DNA from: Symsagittifera roscoffensis | Taxonomy: Eukaryota; Xenacoelomorpha; Acoela; Convolutidae | Assembly (NCBI RefSeq): GCF_963678635.1 | Contig: NC_087068.1 | Location: forward strand, 12,902,027-12,966,026 | Length of the DNA: 64,000 nucleotides | Direction of reading: 5' to 3' | Made by a program: the position numbers and the translations under genes | The notes under the pieces: model-generated | The model's database searches: none | What the model was told of the DNA's origin: nothing | Seen by the model: the letters and a program-made list of their open reading frames with translations, nothing else | Shown here: positions 20,393-31,032 of the stretch, piece by piece | How the letters are laid out: each line of letters starts with the position of its first letter | How positions within the stretch are numbered: the first letter of the stretch is position 1

Positions 20393-20465
20393 TGCCCCAC
20401 AAGGGACTGGAACCCTTGACCGTTGGATTAAAAGTCCAACGCTCTACCGACTGAGCTAGCAGGGC
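20393..20465 (-). tRNA. tRNA-Lys (TTT)
   Basis: Full length; discriminator base changed to A and T-loop TTCCAGT. Confidence 0.72.
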
Positions 20466-20595
20466 TAGCACTAGTCTTTCAAATAGTCTTTCAACTAGTC
20501 TTTCAAATACAAGAACTCGAAGCTTTGGATCCTAAAACGAATGACTAAATGCTCATTTTTTTTTGCAGAAATCTCTCATTCTGAGGTTCTGTTCT

Positions 20596-20669
20596 CGCTC
20601 CTGGGTGGGCTTAATCCACCAACCTTTTGGTTGACAGCCGAACGCGCTAGCCGATTGCGCCCCAAGAGC
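20596..20669 (-). tRNA. Asn-type tRNA with GTC anticodon
   Basis: ATTAAGC T-loop type with a 29-41 mismatch. Confidence 0.6.
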
Positions 20670-20905
20670 TCTATACATAAGTGTCGGTTGATTTTTTAGG
20701 CATCATTCAAGCTTTTTCCATGGGTAAAATTTGTTTTTGAGAGTCTGACACTTATTAAGCATACTTAAAAACTCTGAAAATAACTGGCGTTTTCAATGAA
20801 GTAAGATTGTTTCAAAAGAAACAATCGTACACTTATTAAAAACTCTGAAAATAACTGGCGTTTTCTAAGAGTGTTTCAAAACAATTAATAGAAGAAATGA
20901 AACTG

Positions 20906-20973
20906 CGACCGACAAGGGAACCGAACCCTAGAACGTTGGATTAAAAGTCCAACGCTCTACCAACTGAGCTAGT
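20906..20973 (-). pseudogene. tRNA-Lys (TTT), 5' truncated
   Basis: The acceptor 5' strand is lost where a short GAAATGAAG repeat begins. Confidence 0.7.
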
Positions 20974-21025
20974 GAGAAATGAAGAAATGAAACTGCGAAA
21001 TAGAAGAAATGAAGAAATGAAACTG

Positions 21026-21096
21026 CGACCGACAAGGGAACCGAACCCTTGAACGTTGGATTAAAAGTCCAACGCTCTACCAACTGAGCTAGTAGG
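21026..21096 (-). tRNA. tRNA-Lys (TTT), 5' end altered
   Basis: The 5' acceptor merges into a GTAGGTAGA repeat; the rest is the second subtype. Confidence 0.6.
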
Positions 21097-21156
21097 TAGA
21101 GTAGGTAGAGTTAATAGAAGGTAGATTTAAAACAATTAATAGAAGAAATGAAACTG

Positions 21157-21227
21157 CGACCGACAAGGGAACCGAACCCTTGAACGTTGGATTGAAAGTC
21201 CAACGCTCTACCAACTGAGCTAGTAGG
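21157..21227 (-). tRNA. Lys-type tRNA with TTC anticodon
   Basis: Loop CTTTCAA, a Glu anticodon; the 5' acceptor merges into the GTAGGTAGA repeat. Confidence 0.5.
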
Positions 21228-21337
21228 TAGAGTAGGTAGAGATGAAGATAAGAGCACTAAATTATCAATTGCTTAAAGAAATAGCATATTTTCAACTACC
21301 GAACCATATAAGCAATTAATGTAGGAATTTTAGATAA

Positions 21338-21392
21338 AACCCTTGACCGTTGGATCAAAAGTCCAACGTTCTACCGACTGAGCTAGCAGGTC
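21338..21392 (-). pseudogene. tRNA-Lys fragment
   Basis: Lacks the acceptor 3' strand and joins directly to the copied flank sequence. Confidence 0.7.
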
Positions 21393-21658
21393 GGTAGAGC
21401 GTTCCACCAAGCTGTTCTCGCTCCTGGGTGGGCTTAATCCACCAACCTTAATCTCTCATTCTGAGGGATTTTTCTGAGGTTCTGTTCTAGCACTAGTCTT
21501 TCAAATAGTCTATTTTGAAAGTCTATTTGAAAGGCAGGGCTAGCACTAGTCTTTCAACTAGTCTTTCAAATACAAGAACTCGAAGCTTTGGATCCTAAAA
21601 CGAATGACAAAATGCTCATTTTTTTTTGCAGAAATCTCTCATTCTGAGGTTCTGTTCT

Positions 21659-21732
21659 CGCTCCTGGGTGGGCTTAATCCACCAACCTTTCGGTTGACAG
21701 CCGAACGCGCTAGCCGATTGCGCCCCAAGAGC
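21659..21732 (-). tRNA. Asn-type tRNA with GTC anticodon
   Basis: Paired anticodon stem around GTC; T-loop ATTAAGC. Confidence 0.62.
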
Positions 21733-21969
21733 TCTATACATAAGTGTCGGTTGATTTTTTTAGGCATCATTCAAGCTTTTTCCATGGGTAAAATTTGTTT
21801 TTGAGAGTCTGACACTTATTAAGCATACTTAAAAACTCTGAAAATAACTGGCGTTTTCAATGAAGTACGATTGTTTCAAAAGAAACAATCGTACACTTAT
21901 TAAAAACTCTGAAAATAATTGGCGTTTTCTAAGAGTGTTTCAAAACAATTAATAGAAGAAATGAAACTG

Positions 21970-22042
21970 CGACCGACAAGGGAACCGAACCCTTGAACGT
22001 TGGATTAAAAGTCCAACGCTCTACCAACTGAGCTAGTAGGGC
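21970..22042 (-). tRNA. tRNA-Lys (TTT), second subtype
   Basis: Last full-length unit of the array; several acceptor mismatches. Confidence 0.65.
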
Positions 22043-22163
22043 TTAAAGAATACGATGAAGATAAGAGCACTAAATTATCAATTGCCTAAAGAAATAGCAT
22101 ATTTTCAACTACCGAACCATATAAGCAATTAATGTAGGAATTTTAGATAAATAGTTGTCTGTA

Positions 22164-22206
22164 AGGCTGTTCCGCTCAAGCCCCGTGCGGGGACGCGAAA
22201 CAGCCT
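22164..22206. other. Strong stem-loop at the array edge
   Basis: Outer arms AGGCTGTTCCGC and GCGAAACAGCCT pair over 12 positions with one mismatch. They enclose an inner CCCCG/CGGGG hairpin. It is GC-rich in AT-rich DNA. It could be a small structured RNA or a miniature element. Confidence 0.55.
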
Positions 22207-23135
22207 AATATATTAGTGCAAATTCAATCCTTTGAAAAGACATTGCAAATCTTTTTATTTAAAAGTTTTCGATAAGTTCAAATCGATCTTAGTAAAAAAA
22301 AGAGTACAAAAAACATTACCTGGATCCGCTGGAACTCAACTGGCTTCTTTGGCGTATTGATCAATTGCATTGCCTTTTTACTATCGGTTACTGGTAAAGA
22401 CTCAGCTAATGGCAGTGAAGACAAGAGAAGAGATATACTATGAAAGGATATAAAATCATTTCAGCAACAGAGAAGAGTAAAACGTAAAAAAAACCAATTC
22501 TATAAATCAAACAGAGCAGACTTCAATTTGGTTTTAATCGAAACCGCTGATAAAAGAAGGGATGCCGCAAGTGTTTATCTTTTTCAACTTAGGAGATATG
22601 AATGATTGACTTCTAATCAATTTGAACATATGCTTGGTAATAATGAAAAAAGCAAAAATGTTTTTTTTTCTTTTAGATGGAGATTCGAAACTATCTGCTA
22701 CGTTCGAGAGTGTGCCACAGATACACTTGACCATCTACCTCTCCAAAACAAAAAAGAAATCATTTTAAAAAACTTACATTCTACTTAATAGGCAACTTGC
22801 GAAAAAAAAATGGATTTTTTTTTCTCCGATCAGGATTTTAAACTGCTCAGCTATGGTGAAGAAAATTTTTTTTAAATGTTCAAAAACAAATCGTTCTTTC
22901 CTTTAATTCCCCCTTTTCGAGGATAAAATCCCGTTTCCTCCAGGGATTATTTTTCACGGGCCAATTCCATTTTTGGCTATTCCCGATCTTGGGAAGCCAG
23001 TCACGATGCAAAAAAAACCCGAGTCGAAAGCACCGATAAAATTCGAAATCTGCTCCAAAAACTGTCAGTCCCAGGTGAGATAGGTCGCCAGTGGCAGCTG
23101 AAATCCAATAGACATTGGTGGTGACGTGCAACCGA
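22207..23135. other. No supported gene
   Basis: AT-rich sequence with only short reading frames on either strand. I see nothing I can assign. Confidence 0.5.
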
Positions 23136-24295
23136 CGCCCACCATGGGACTCGAAACATTGACGGTTGGATAAAATTCCATCTCTTTATCGACTGAGCTA
23201 GCAAGGCTCAAAGATAACGATAGTCTTTCAACATTGTTCTTCAAATACAAGATTTCGAAGCTTTGGAAACTGAAAAAGTAATTTAGTGCTCATGTTTGCT
23301 GCAGAAATCTTTGATTCTTAGGTTCTACTGTTTTCGCTCCTGGGTGGGCTTGAACCACCAACTGTGCGCCACAAGATCTAAATTAACAAGTTGTCGGTTG
23401 ATTTTTATGCATCAGTCAGTCTTTTTTCATGGGAAAAGTTCGTTTTTGAGAGCCTCAGTTTTATTAAGCATCCTTAAAAACTCTGAAAAATACTAGCGTT
23501 TTCAACGAAATTCGAGTGTTTCAAAAAAATTAATAGAAAAAATGAAACTTCGCCCCACAAAGGACTCGAAACCTCGGCCGTTGGATAAAAACTCAAATGC
23601 TCTACCGACTGAGCTAGCAGGACTTTCAAATACAAGTATCAAATACAAGAATTTGAAGCTTTGGATCCTGAAATAAATGACTTAGTGCTCATATTATTGC
23701 AGAAATCTCTGAGATTCTATTGTTCGCGCTCCTGAGTGGGCTTGAACTTTGAAAGTCACTAGCGTTTTCAAAGAAGTTCGAGTGTTTCAAAAAAATTAAA
23801 AGAAGAAATGATACTTCTCCCCACAATGCTCTCGCATCCTTGACCATTGGACTGAATGTCGGACGCTCTACCGACTGAGCTTGCAGGGCTCAACGATTAC
23901 GCTAGTCTTTCAAACCTTGTTTTTCAAATACAAGAATTCGAAGCTTTAAAATCTGGAATAAATAACCTAGTGCTCATTTTTTTTGCAGAAATCTCTGATT
24001 CTGATGTTCTACTATTCTCGATCCTGGTGAACAGCCAAACGCGCTAGTCGGTTACGGTACAAGGTCGCAATAAAAAGGTGTCGGTTGATTTTTTAAGCAT
24101 CATTCAAGCTTTTTCATGGAAAAAATTCATTTCTGAGAGCCTGAAACTTATTAAGCATCCTTAAAAACTCTGAAAATAACTAGCGTTTTCAAAGAAGTTC
24201 GAGTGTTTCAAAAAATATATTTGAAGAAATGATACTTCTCCCCACAAGGGACTCGAACCCTTGACCTTTGGATTAAATGTCTGAGCTAGCAGGGC
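23136..24295 (-). pseudogene. Decayed tRNA-Lys/Asn relics beyond the array
   Basis: Six degenerate units keep the array order: Lys-like at 23136-23207, 23551-23622, 23817-23889 and 24238-24295, and Asn-like at 23335-23378 and 24019-24066. All have indels or broken stems. The array-type spacers (GCGTTTTC, GAAGAAATGATACTTC) are still recognisable between them. Confidence 0.82.
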
Positions 24296-26057
24296 TCAAA
24301 GATTAGGCTAGTCTTTCAATCCTTGTTTTTCAAATACAAGTTATCCTTACTTAAGTTATCCCTGTGGTTGGAGTTTTTCTAGGTTAAACTTACGTATCTT
24401 AAAACCCTTCAAATACAGGTTATTCGCTGTTAGTTCACAAAATTGATCAGTTTTTCTGACCAATATTTTGGGTTTTTTCGTTCTTCTTCAACTCTCCCTT
24501 GCAATTGGTCAGATTATTTCTTGGCTTTCATGATTAATTGAAAGCTTATAACTCAAACTAGAAAAATCATCCCAATCGATCATTTTATTGTCGGTTTTTC
24601 TAGATTTTCTCAGTGAGTCGTGATTATATTGTGTTTAAACGTTTTTTTTATTTGAATAATTTTTCGATATTCTCGACAATTTCTGGTCAATTCGGTTTTT
24701 TTTAAAGCAACTTGTTCTTCATAACTCTTGTTTTTTTTTCTGTGGCCATTGTAGTACGACGCGGGTATCACAGAGCAACGGCTAAATTAGAAGTTAACAA
24801 ATTTAAGATTTGTGTTGTGACTTATCTCTACAAGGCACTCTAGCCGGGCAAACTGTAACCATGCGGGCAACTGCAACCGTGCAACTATTGACTTTAACAA
24901 AGTTTGTGAAACTAATACAGAAAATCATTTTACTCAATTCTGAACAGTTTGACTTTCTCACGTTTACATGTTGATGATCTAGGTCTTTATCTTAATTTGG
25001 CTAGGAATCTAGGATTTAGGAATAGAATTGAAATATATCAACAATTTGAATTAACGAGCTCGCTCTGATTTAGGAGCGCGCATTAACATAAGAGACTTAA
25101 GCTGCTGACTCTTTGTCGTTTCTTTTTCAGTTTCTCCGGACCATTTTCTTCTGTCAACCCTGGTGTTTCGGCCAGGTTTGTTGGCCGCATCTTTGGACTT
25201 CCTTATTGCGTCTGGGTACCTTTGGCGCGGTAGGGAGCATTGCTTTTAGCCTAAAATCAAACTTTAATTTCAAGCTGTTTTGTTGTTTTTATAAGCACTT
25301 AAATGAAGCTACTATTCTTGCCATTTGTCTAATGCTTGAGCGATTCAAATAACCAGGTAAAATGGTAACTGACAAAACTAGTTTACAGTCTCAAAAAGCA
25401 CGAACTCAACAAGGTCAATCTCTCAGTAAATCTTTCATTTTCTTTATCTGCTGGTTTACGGTTTGAAGATTAAATGGGTAGTGTCATCTCATACGCCAAC
25501 CAATCGAAGCTAAAAATTGCCTCTTTAAAGTTTCTGCCCAACAAAGAGGCTTTCCCGCCAAAATAAATAATATCCAACAATACTCCATTCACAACAAATT
25601 GTTCCGGTGTTTTTTCTTCGATGTTTTCGAAGACGCTCAGGTCACTCGGAGCAAATGAATCCGGTTTGGCGTTTCCTTACTTCGGGTTGCACTATTTGAT
25701 GCACGAGTTCACCTACGAAATATTGAAACTTTTACTGAAGTCAAAGGCAATGCATGGCAAATGTAATGCAGAGAAATAATATTTGATCAGCTAAAATCAA
25801 TGGTGAGAACGATTTCCAGGTGCCATCCTTTGGTTTATATAATCTCATTGGAAAGTTTCTGCACACGCCATTGAAGCCAGTCTAATCCCCCCGTGGTGCC
25901 TATTAACGACTCCTCCCCCCCCCCCCCCCGCGCCTAAAGAAATTATTCAAATACTAAGCGTTTGAGATTTGGAGCCAAGTAACGAATCTCCCCCATTTTA
26001 CAAAAGGGGAAATAGTTAAACAGATTTCATTGGCCTTAAATGGAACAATTTCTTCAG
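24296..26057. other. Intergenic region before the zinc-finger cluster
   Basis: No supported gene. It contains a C-run of about 14 at 25917-25930. At 25131-25224 there is a GC-richer stretch that follows a TTTTTCAG acceptor-like site and ends at CGCG/GTAGGG; it could be an isolated exon or a repeat fragment. Confidence 0.4.
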
Positions 26058-26064
26058 ATTTGAA

Positions 26065-27459
26065 ATGGAATTTGTTAATGTTTCTTTATGTTTCGAACGC
26101 TCCGTTGTTGATGGAATCGATTACGGAGACATTCTTGTGTTTCTAACAACTGAAAAACCGGAATCTGCAGTTGGTGCGCTCAAGTTGACCCATAATCCCT
26201 CATTCAAATTTCCGACTGATTTTGAGGAGTCAAAAGTTACTGCTGTCAAGCGAAACTCAGCTGTATCGATTTATCATCCTTCCTCGGCCAAAGTTCGTAC
26301 TATGAATAACTGTTTTATGGTTATTTAATTGTCTTTTTTGGTGTTTTTTATGCCGTGTGAAAAGGAACTGCATTTTTTTTACCCAGCATCATATGGGGCG
26401 AGAACAGAATCTAGGAGTTGAATATTTTATAAAAGTACTGAATACGCTTTTGTTGGGCAATTTTCGGAACGTTTCCAAAAAAATTAAAGTCAATGGTTTT
26501 CGAATCAGGTTTCCGTTAAAAAGTACTGAACCGGAATCATTTGAGTGACGATTAGCTCGAAATCCCGAGAAGGGTGCCCCCCCCTTACATCTGGTCCTTA
26601 GTAATAGTTATCTTTTTCAAGTCTTTTCTGTTATATGGCCCAAAAATGCTCATTTTTTATTTGGAAAACTGATCACAATGCTCGAATCTGATTGGTTGAA
26701 ATTAATTCTAGCGATTAAGATAATAGAATTTGATTAAAACAGAAGCTCAATTGACTGTTTGGTAATTTTGGGCTGTATAACAGAAAAAACTTGTCAGTAG
26801 CACAGATTGTTCCAACTAAATTGATCGTAAAAAAGAAATTTACAGAACAAAGAATTTTAAAAATGTAACAATTTAACGAAATGAAATATTCACACTTGAC
26901 TTAAAAAGAAAATATTCACAGTTGACCTTGAGTTGACCAAATATTCTCAGAGTTTTCCATGAGGTAGTCAAAACTGGCTGAAAAAAACGATCCAAATCCA
27001 AAGTTCATTTCGACTCTTCGAGTGATCGGAACTATCAGCGGGGACATTTAATTTTACGTTGCATATTTCGAATTTCACCCAAATTTTTTCTTAAATCTGA
27101 GCAATTTTTACAATCTTTAGGTTTCTAAAACTACAGCTCAAGTTAAACCCAAACTAGATGCGGCCAAAGTCCAGTCATTGCCTAAATTGCCTGTTCCTGG
27201 AATTCAAATAGGTTCTATAACCCCCCAGTTTGGAACGATGCCTGATGGCAGACCTATATGTCCAGTTTGTCACGCGACATTCGGGAAAATCCCGGAGGCG
27301 AAACGACATTTCAACTCAAAACATTCTGGAATTGTGTATAAATGCGAAGTGTGTGGAGTCAATCAATCGCGAAAAGATATCTTAAAAAGTCATCTGATCA
27401 AAAAACATGAAATAGCACCGGATACAGCGCAGTTTATGGTCTCGAAATTCACGTCATAA
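26065..27459 (+). CDS. C2H2 zinc-finger protein ZF1 (subfamily A)
   Basis: Two exons, 26065-26292 and 27121-27459, joined at a phase-0 GT-AG intron (AAA/GTTCGT to CTTTAG), give 188 aa. Residues 1-45 form the family's N-terminal region (conserved pieces LVFLTTEKPES and GALKL). A basic VKRNSA piece follows near 60. Two C2H2 fingers lie at C123-C126-H139-H144 and C151-C154-H167-H172, preceded by PQFGTMPDGRPICP. It is probably a nuclear DNA-binding protein; the target is unknown. The start was chosen because a TTCTTCAG acceptor ends 7 nt upstream. AATAAA is at about 27557. The N-terminal region matches no domain I can name. Confidence 0.85.
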
Positions 27460-27882
27460 CTCTGAAATTCGCTCTAAAACATTTTACTGTGAAGCTACAA
27501 ACTTTATATCATCCCCTAGCTAACCTTTCTTATAGTGTTGATAGAAGTTTTATGAAAATAAAAAACATTTTATGCTTAACTGCAGCGTAGTTAGATATTT
27601 TTCTCTGTAATTTTCAGTGACGTAATTTGTTAAAAGTCAGTTTGTTAGATATTCAGTTATTGTTATACATCGAAAACGGATATTTCAATCAGATTCATTC
27701 TTGCCTCAAGTTTTTCAAGTTATTTTCAGTTGGCAGGTCTGTGAAAGTTTCAATGATTGATTTTTATATTCATTCTAGAATTTTTTGTTCTGTATTATGT
27801 GTTAAAGTGATGAAAAGCTGTGCAGAATTTCACCTAGTTCGATCAAAAAAAACACGGCATTTTTTACATTTCAGTTTGCATA

Positions 27883-29268
27883 ATGGATTGCGTTGACGTG
27901 TCAATTTCGCTTCAAAGATTCTTCGTCGAAGATATCGAACACGCCGACATTGTCGTTTATCTGTCTACGGAACAACCGGAACAGTCTGTAGGTACTCTCA
28001 AACTGGCCAGTAAGCCGAAGTTCATTCTGCCGAAAATATCATTTACTGCTGCTCAAAATAGTCCGGTGAAACGAAAGTCAGCCGCGGCTACGCCGAATTT
28101 CTCGTTCTTCTCAAAAGTAAGTTTTTACAGATGAAACGGATTATCGCTAATTTTTATAGAATTTTATTGATTTTTTTTTAGTTTTGGCTTCAATTCGCTA
28201 GCAAATACTAGAAATAATAGAAAAGTGTATTGACAACGATTGGGCAATTAATACAAGATTGGTGATATTTATCTATAAAAAGTCGTAATTACATTAATAC
28301 ACTCGAAATTACTTCTAAGTGAGAGGTCAATTTATATGCAAAACAAGGCTTCGAAGCTTTTTGAAGAATCATATTTGTTTATCAAATTGAAATGCCATTG
28401 AAAATAAAAATTGATCTGATAAAATACCCTTTTTGTTCATTTTTGGAAGAGTTTTTTTTACAGAAAAGAGTTTTTTTTGCGCGGTACTACCTCAAAACTC
28501 AAATATTATCATCCTAATTTCAGCAACTGAAACAGTAGCGTGCCGATCGAGGGGAACCCCCCTCAATTCTGGTCTCCCTTTGGTATAATTTTACGAGGTC
28601 CAAATTTGAGGTGAGAGCGCGCGCCGAAAAATCGCATTTTTGTTTTTTGCGGTCAATTGTTTTTTAAAGTGCTGAAAACGTCATTTTTAGCCAGTTTTTT
28701 TTCAAAAATTTGCCTGCGGGTAAACACTTTTCGCAAAATACGGTCCTTAGAGTATTTTCGGAGAGCTCGGAAAATCAAATTGGTCGACCTCAAAAAAAAT
28801 GACAAAATTTTTTTTTTTTCAAAACATCCCTTCCACACCCCCCTCCCTCAGAAAAAAATTTTGCGCACGCCACTGAAATGGTCTATACGTTCTATACATT
28901 TTGCTGGTAATTTCAAAAATTTAACGAGAAAAATGATGTTTTAGTCGTCAAAGACATCAAATGTACCGGTGTCCATGGTTCAGCCGGCTCCCCCCATCTC
29001 AACATTAGCGACAAACGAGCAACTCGGATCTGTTATTGCCCAATTCGGAAAAACCGCCCAGGGTCGCCCTATTTGCCCCACGTGTCGGGCAGATTTTCAG
29101 GATCTTCAAAAAGCAAAAAGGCATTTCGAATCGGTTCATTCTGGAATTTTTTACACATGTGAAATCTGTTCAAGTGAGCTGAAGAGAAAAGACAAGCTGA
29201 AAGAACATTTGATGAAGAAGCATGCAATGAAAAGTGACACGGCCAAACTACTTGCAGACAGAGCATGA
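27883..29268 (+). CDS. C2H2 zinc-finger protein ZF2 (subfamily A)
   Basis: Exons 27883-28116 and 28945-29268 (intron AAA/GTAAGT to TTTTAG, phase 0) encode 185 aa. The N-terminal region contains IVVYLSTEQPEQSVGTLKLA, followed by VKRKSA. Fingers are at C122-C125-H138-H143 and C150-C153-H166-H171. The region before finger 1 reads AQFGKTAQGRPICP, so the MPDG of its sisters is changed. A TTTCAG acceptor ends 8 nt before the ATG. The intron is 828 bp and contains a miniature element (28533-28875). It is a tandem paralogue of ZF1, 3, 4 and 7. Confidence 0.85.
28533..28875. mobile_element. Miniature element with CAGTRGCGTGC ends
   Basis: The ends CAGTAGCGTGC (left) and GCACGCCACTG (right) are inverted with one mismatch and lie about 340 bp apart inside the ZF2 intron, with no coding capacity. 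The ends resemble the CAGTGGCGT type seen in some hAT-related MITEs. I do not see a clear target-site duplication. Confidence 0.45.
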
Positions 29269-30112
29269 AAATTGCTTAAATTGTTTAATGTCATTTTTAT
29301 TAAGAGCAGATGAGTTACATTTTGAGTCAAATTGATCATCTTGTTTATTAGCTTGGGGGCTGGCTATTCTCATGCGCGAAGGAACGAAAGCGCGAATATT
29401 TTCAACTAATCAATGCCCTTTAAGCTGTCCAAAACTGACAGGTTTTGTCCCTATTTTTTTCGATTTTATGATTTTGATTGGCGTTCGAGGCTTCAGTGTG
29501 TTTGGTTCTCCGCGCATGAATAATTCCCCCTGCATGGAAGCTTTAAAAGATTTGTTTAGTGTCAACTATTTTATTAGTAGTTTAAAGCATTTCAAAATCT
29601 CGTTTATTGGAAGTTGAATCCATGTTGGCAGCAGTTTCAATGTAAGCTCCTGATACTTATTGATGTATTGTTTTTTGCTTACTGAATTTGTTTTGTGAGC
29701 TTTATAGTTTCTAGCTTAAAAATTTAAAAATAAATTGTAATTTTCGAATTTTTAATTAATGTTTTCTTTTTTTCCTCAAGCAGTCCAGGAAGACCTACCA
29801 AAAATCATTACGAAGCCAAACTGTGCATTTTGTGATTTGTAAGCGGATTTCGCAACAGGCCAAAATCAGATTTGTCGCGGAATCCGCAACTTGTTAATCG
29901 AATCCACTTACATTTTGGAACATGTTAAAAGACTTGTCTGTGAAATCCATGAACAAACAGACACAAATTTGTGCGCCTATCTTGTGCACACTTTGGCCTC
30001 GTAATGATATTTAACCATGCGAAAGATTTTTAGTCATAAAATGTTTGATGAAGCAAAAACAACTCATGTGAATTGGCATGATTTATTTCATTTATGATAA
30101 GACTTCTTCCAG
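29269..30112. other. Intergenic, with a dispersed repeat
   Basis: No gene. Positions 29874-29959 (GTCGCGGAATCC to GAACAAACAG) match a diverged copy at 59770-59857 inside the TPR gene. Confidence 0.55.
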
Positions 30113-30120
30113 GCTTGAAG

Positions 30121-31032
30121 ATGGACTTTGTGAAAATGTCTCTTTCCCTTGAGAACTTTTTAGTCAATCATCTTCTCTTTGAAGACCTTCTAGTCTACTT
30201 GACAGTCCAAAAACCAGAAGAGAATGTAGGATCCCTCAAATTGGCCACTATGTCGAAAGCCAATCTGCCAAATCTGAAAATCCCCAAAATGGAGCTTCAA
30301 AAAACACCTGTGAAGCGGAAACTCAATTCTGCATTTTCAACTCCAATTAAAGTTTGTTTAGTTTTTGTACTCCGAAGTTAAACAGTTGTTTTTTATTATT
30401 ATTGTAGGCAAACTGTTTGGAATTTTCTAGCTCATTGTCCTGCCTTTTCAACTTCACGCTATTTGAACTATTTTTGAGATTGATGTTGTTATATTTTAAT
30501 GGCATTTACTCTCTGTGGGGAGTTTTCTCATTGTAAAGACGTAAAAAGTTCAAACTTTCATCCATGATATTTGATGCATTTTCAATACTCACATTTTTTA
30601 TCATCAATTTAAGTAAAGTTAACTTTTTTCGATTATTTAAAACCGGTTGTGAGCCTGACTTTAAATAAAAAGCATTTTGTTTAACTTCAATAAAAAAATG
30701 TTAATTTGATTATTTTTATCCAGACTTCAAAGCAAGAAACTGCTGTGCTTGCTAAAAGTCAAGTTGTTGAAGGTCAAGGTCAAATTATTGGAAGCTCAAT
30801 TCCTCAATTTGGAACAATGCCTGACGGCCGTTCCATTTGCCCAAAATGTCATGCCTATTTTCAAACCCTCCGATCGGCTAAACGACATTACCAATCTGTT
30901 CATTCTGGAATTGTGTTCACGTGTGAAATTTGTTCCAAAGAGCACAATAGAAAAGACCGCTTGAAGGAGCACTTAATCAACAAACATGCCATAAAACATG
31001 AAACGGTGAAGCTACTTGCAGATATAGCGTAG
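30121..31032 (+). CDS. C2H2 zinc-finger protein ZF3 (subfamily A)
   Basis: Exons 30121-30351 and 30724-31032 (AAA/GTTTGT to ATCCAG, phase 0) encode 179 aa. The N-terminal region has DLLVYLTVQKPEENVGSLKL, then PVKRKL near 65. Fingers are at C116-C119-H132-H137 and C144-C147-H160-H165, after PQFGTMPDGRSICP. An in-frame ATG at 30094 lies upstream of a CTTCCAG acceptor (ending 30112), so I place the start at 30121, matching the M-D-F start of ZF4. The intron (372 bp) is the shortest in subfamily A. Confidence 0.85.

Larger units (their letters stand above)
1..22042 (-). repeat. Tandem tRNA-Lys / tRNA-Asn gene array
   Basis: Lys-type (73 nt) and Asn-type (74 nt) tRNA units alternate with spacers of about 110-150 bp, all read from the minus strand. 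Lys units fold with acceptor arms GCCCTGC/GTGGGGC and loop CTTTTAA. Asn units fold with GCTCTTG/CAGGAGC and loop CTGTTAA. Internal A-box (TAGCTCAGTCGG or TGGCGCAATCGG) and B-box (GGTTCGAGTCC or GGTTCAAGCCC) sequences are present. About 25-30 nt past each 3' end is a T-run on the transcribed strand (TTTT after Asn, T6-T7 after Lys) that could end Pol III transcription. Two spacer types alternate with the genes. The first unit is cut by the window edge, so the array continues to the left. Open reading frames crossing the units are by-products of repetition. Confidence 0.93.
19586..22042. repeat. Scrambled end of the tRNA array
   Basis: Short shards of both units and both spacers are joined in new orders. 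A cassette reading AGCACTAGTCTTTCAAATAC follows several Lys 5' halves (ends near 19744, 19839, 20168, 20262 and 20465). Asn 3' shards lacking the rest of the gene lie near 19615-19645, 19680-19700 and 21415-21445. Non-array sequence found at the array edge (22051 onward) is copied inside at 21241-21337. Confidence 0.85.

Noticed and set aside
22691-22790. Frame after a TTTTAG site reading IHLTIYLSKTKKKS, slightly like the zinc-finger N-terminal region
   Set aside because: Too short, no ATG with the right spacing, no following finger exon; the likeness could be chance.
22880-23250. Overlapping minus-strand frames of 60-83 codons
   Set aside because: They include a decayed tRNA-Lys relic and have no recognisable domain or splice context.
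28657-28944. 95-codon frame inside the ZF2 intron
   Set aside because: Falls in the intron and a miniature element; lysine/phenylalanine-rich from A and T runs.
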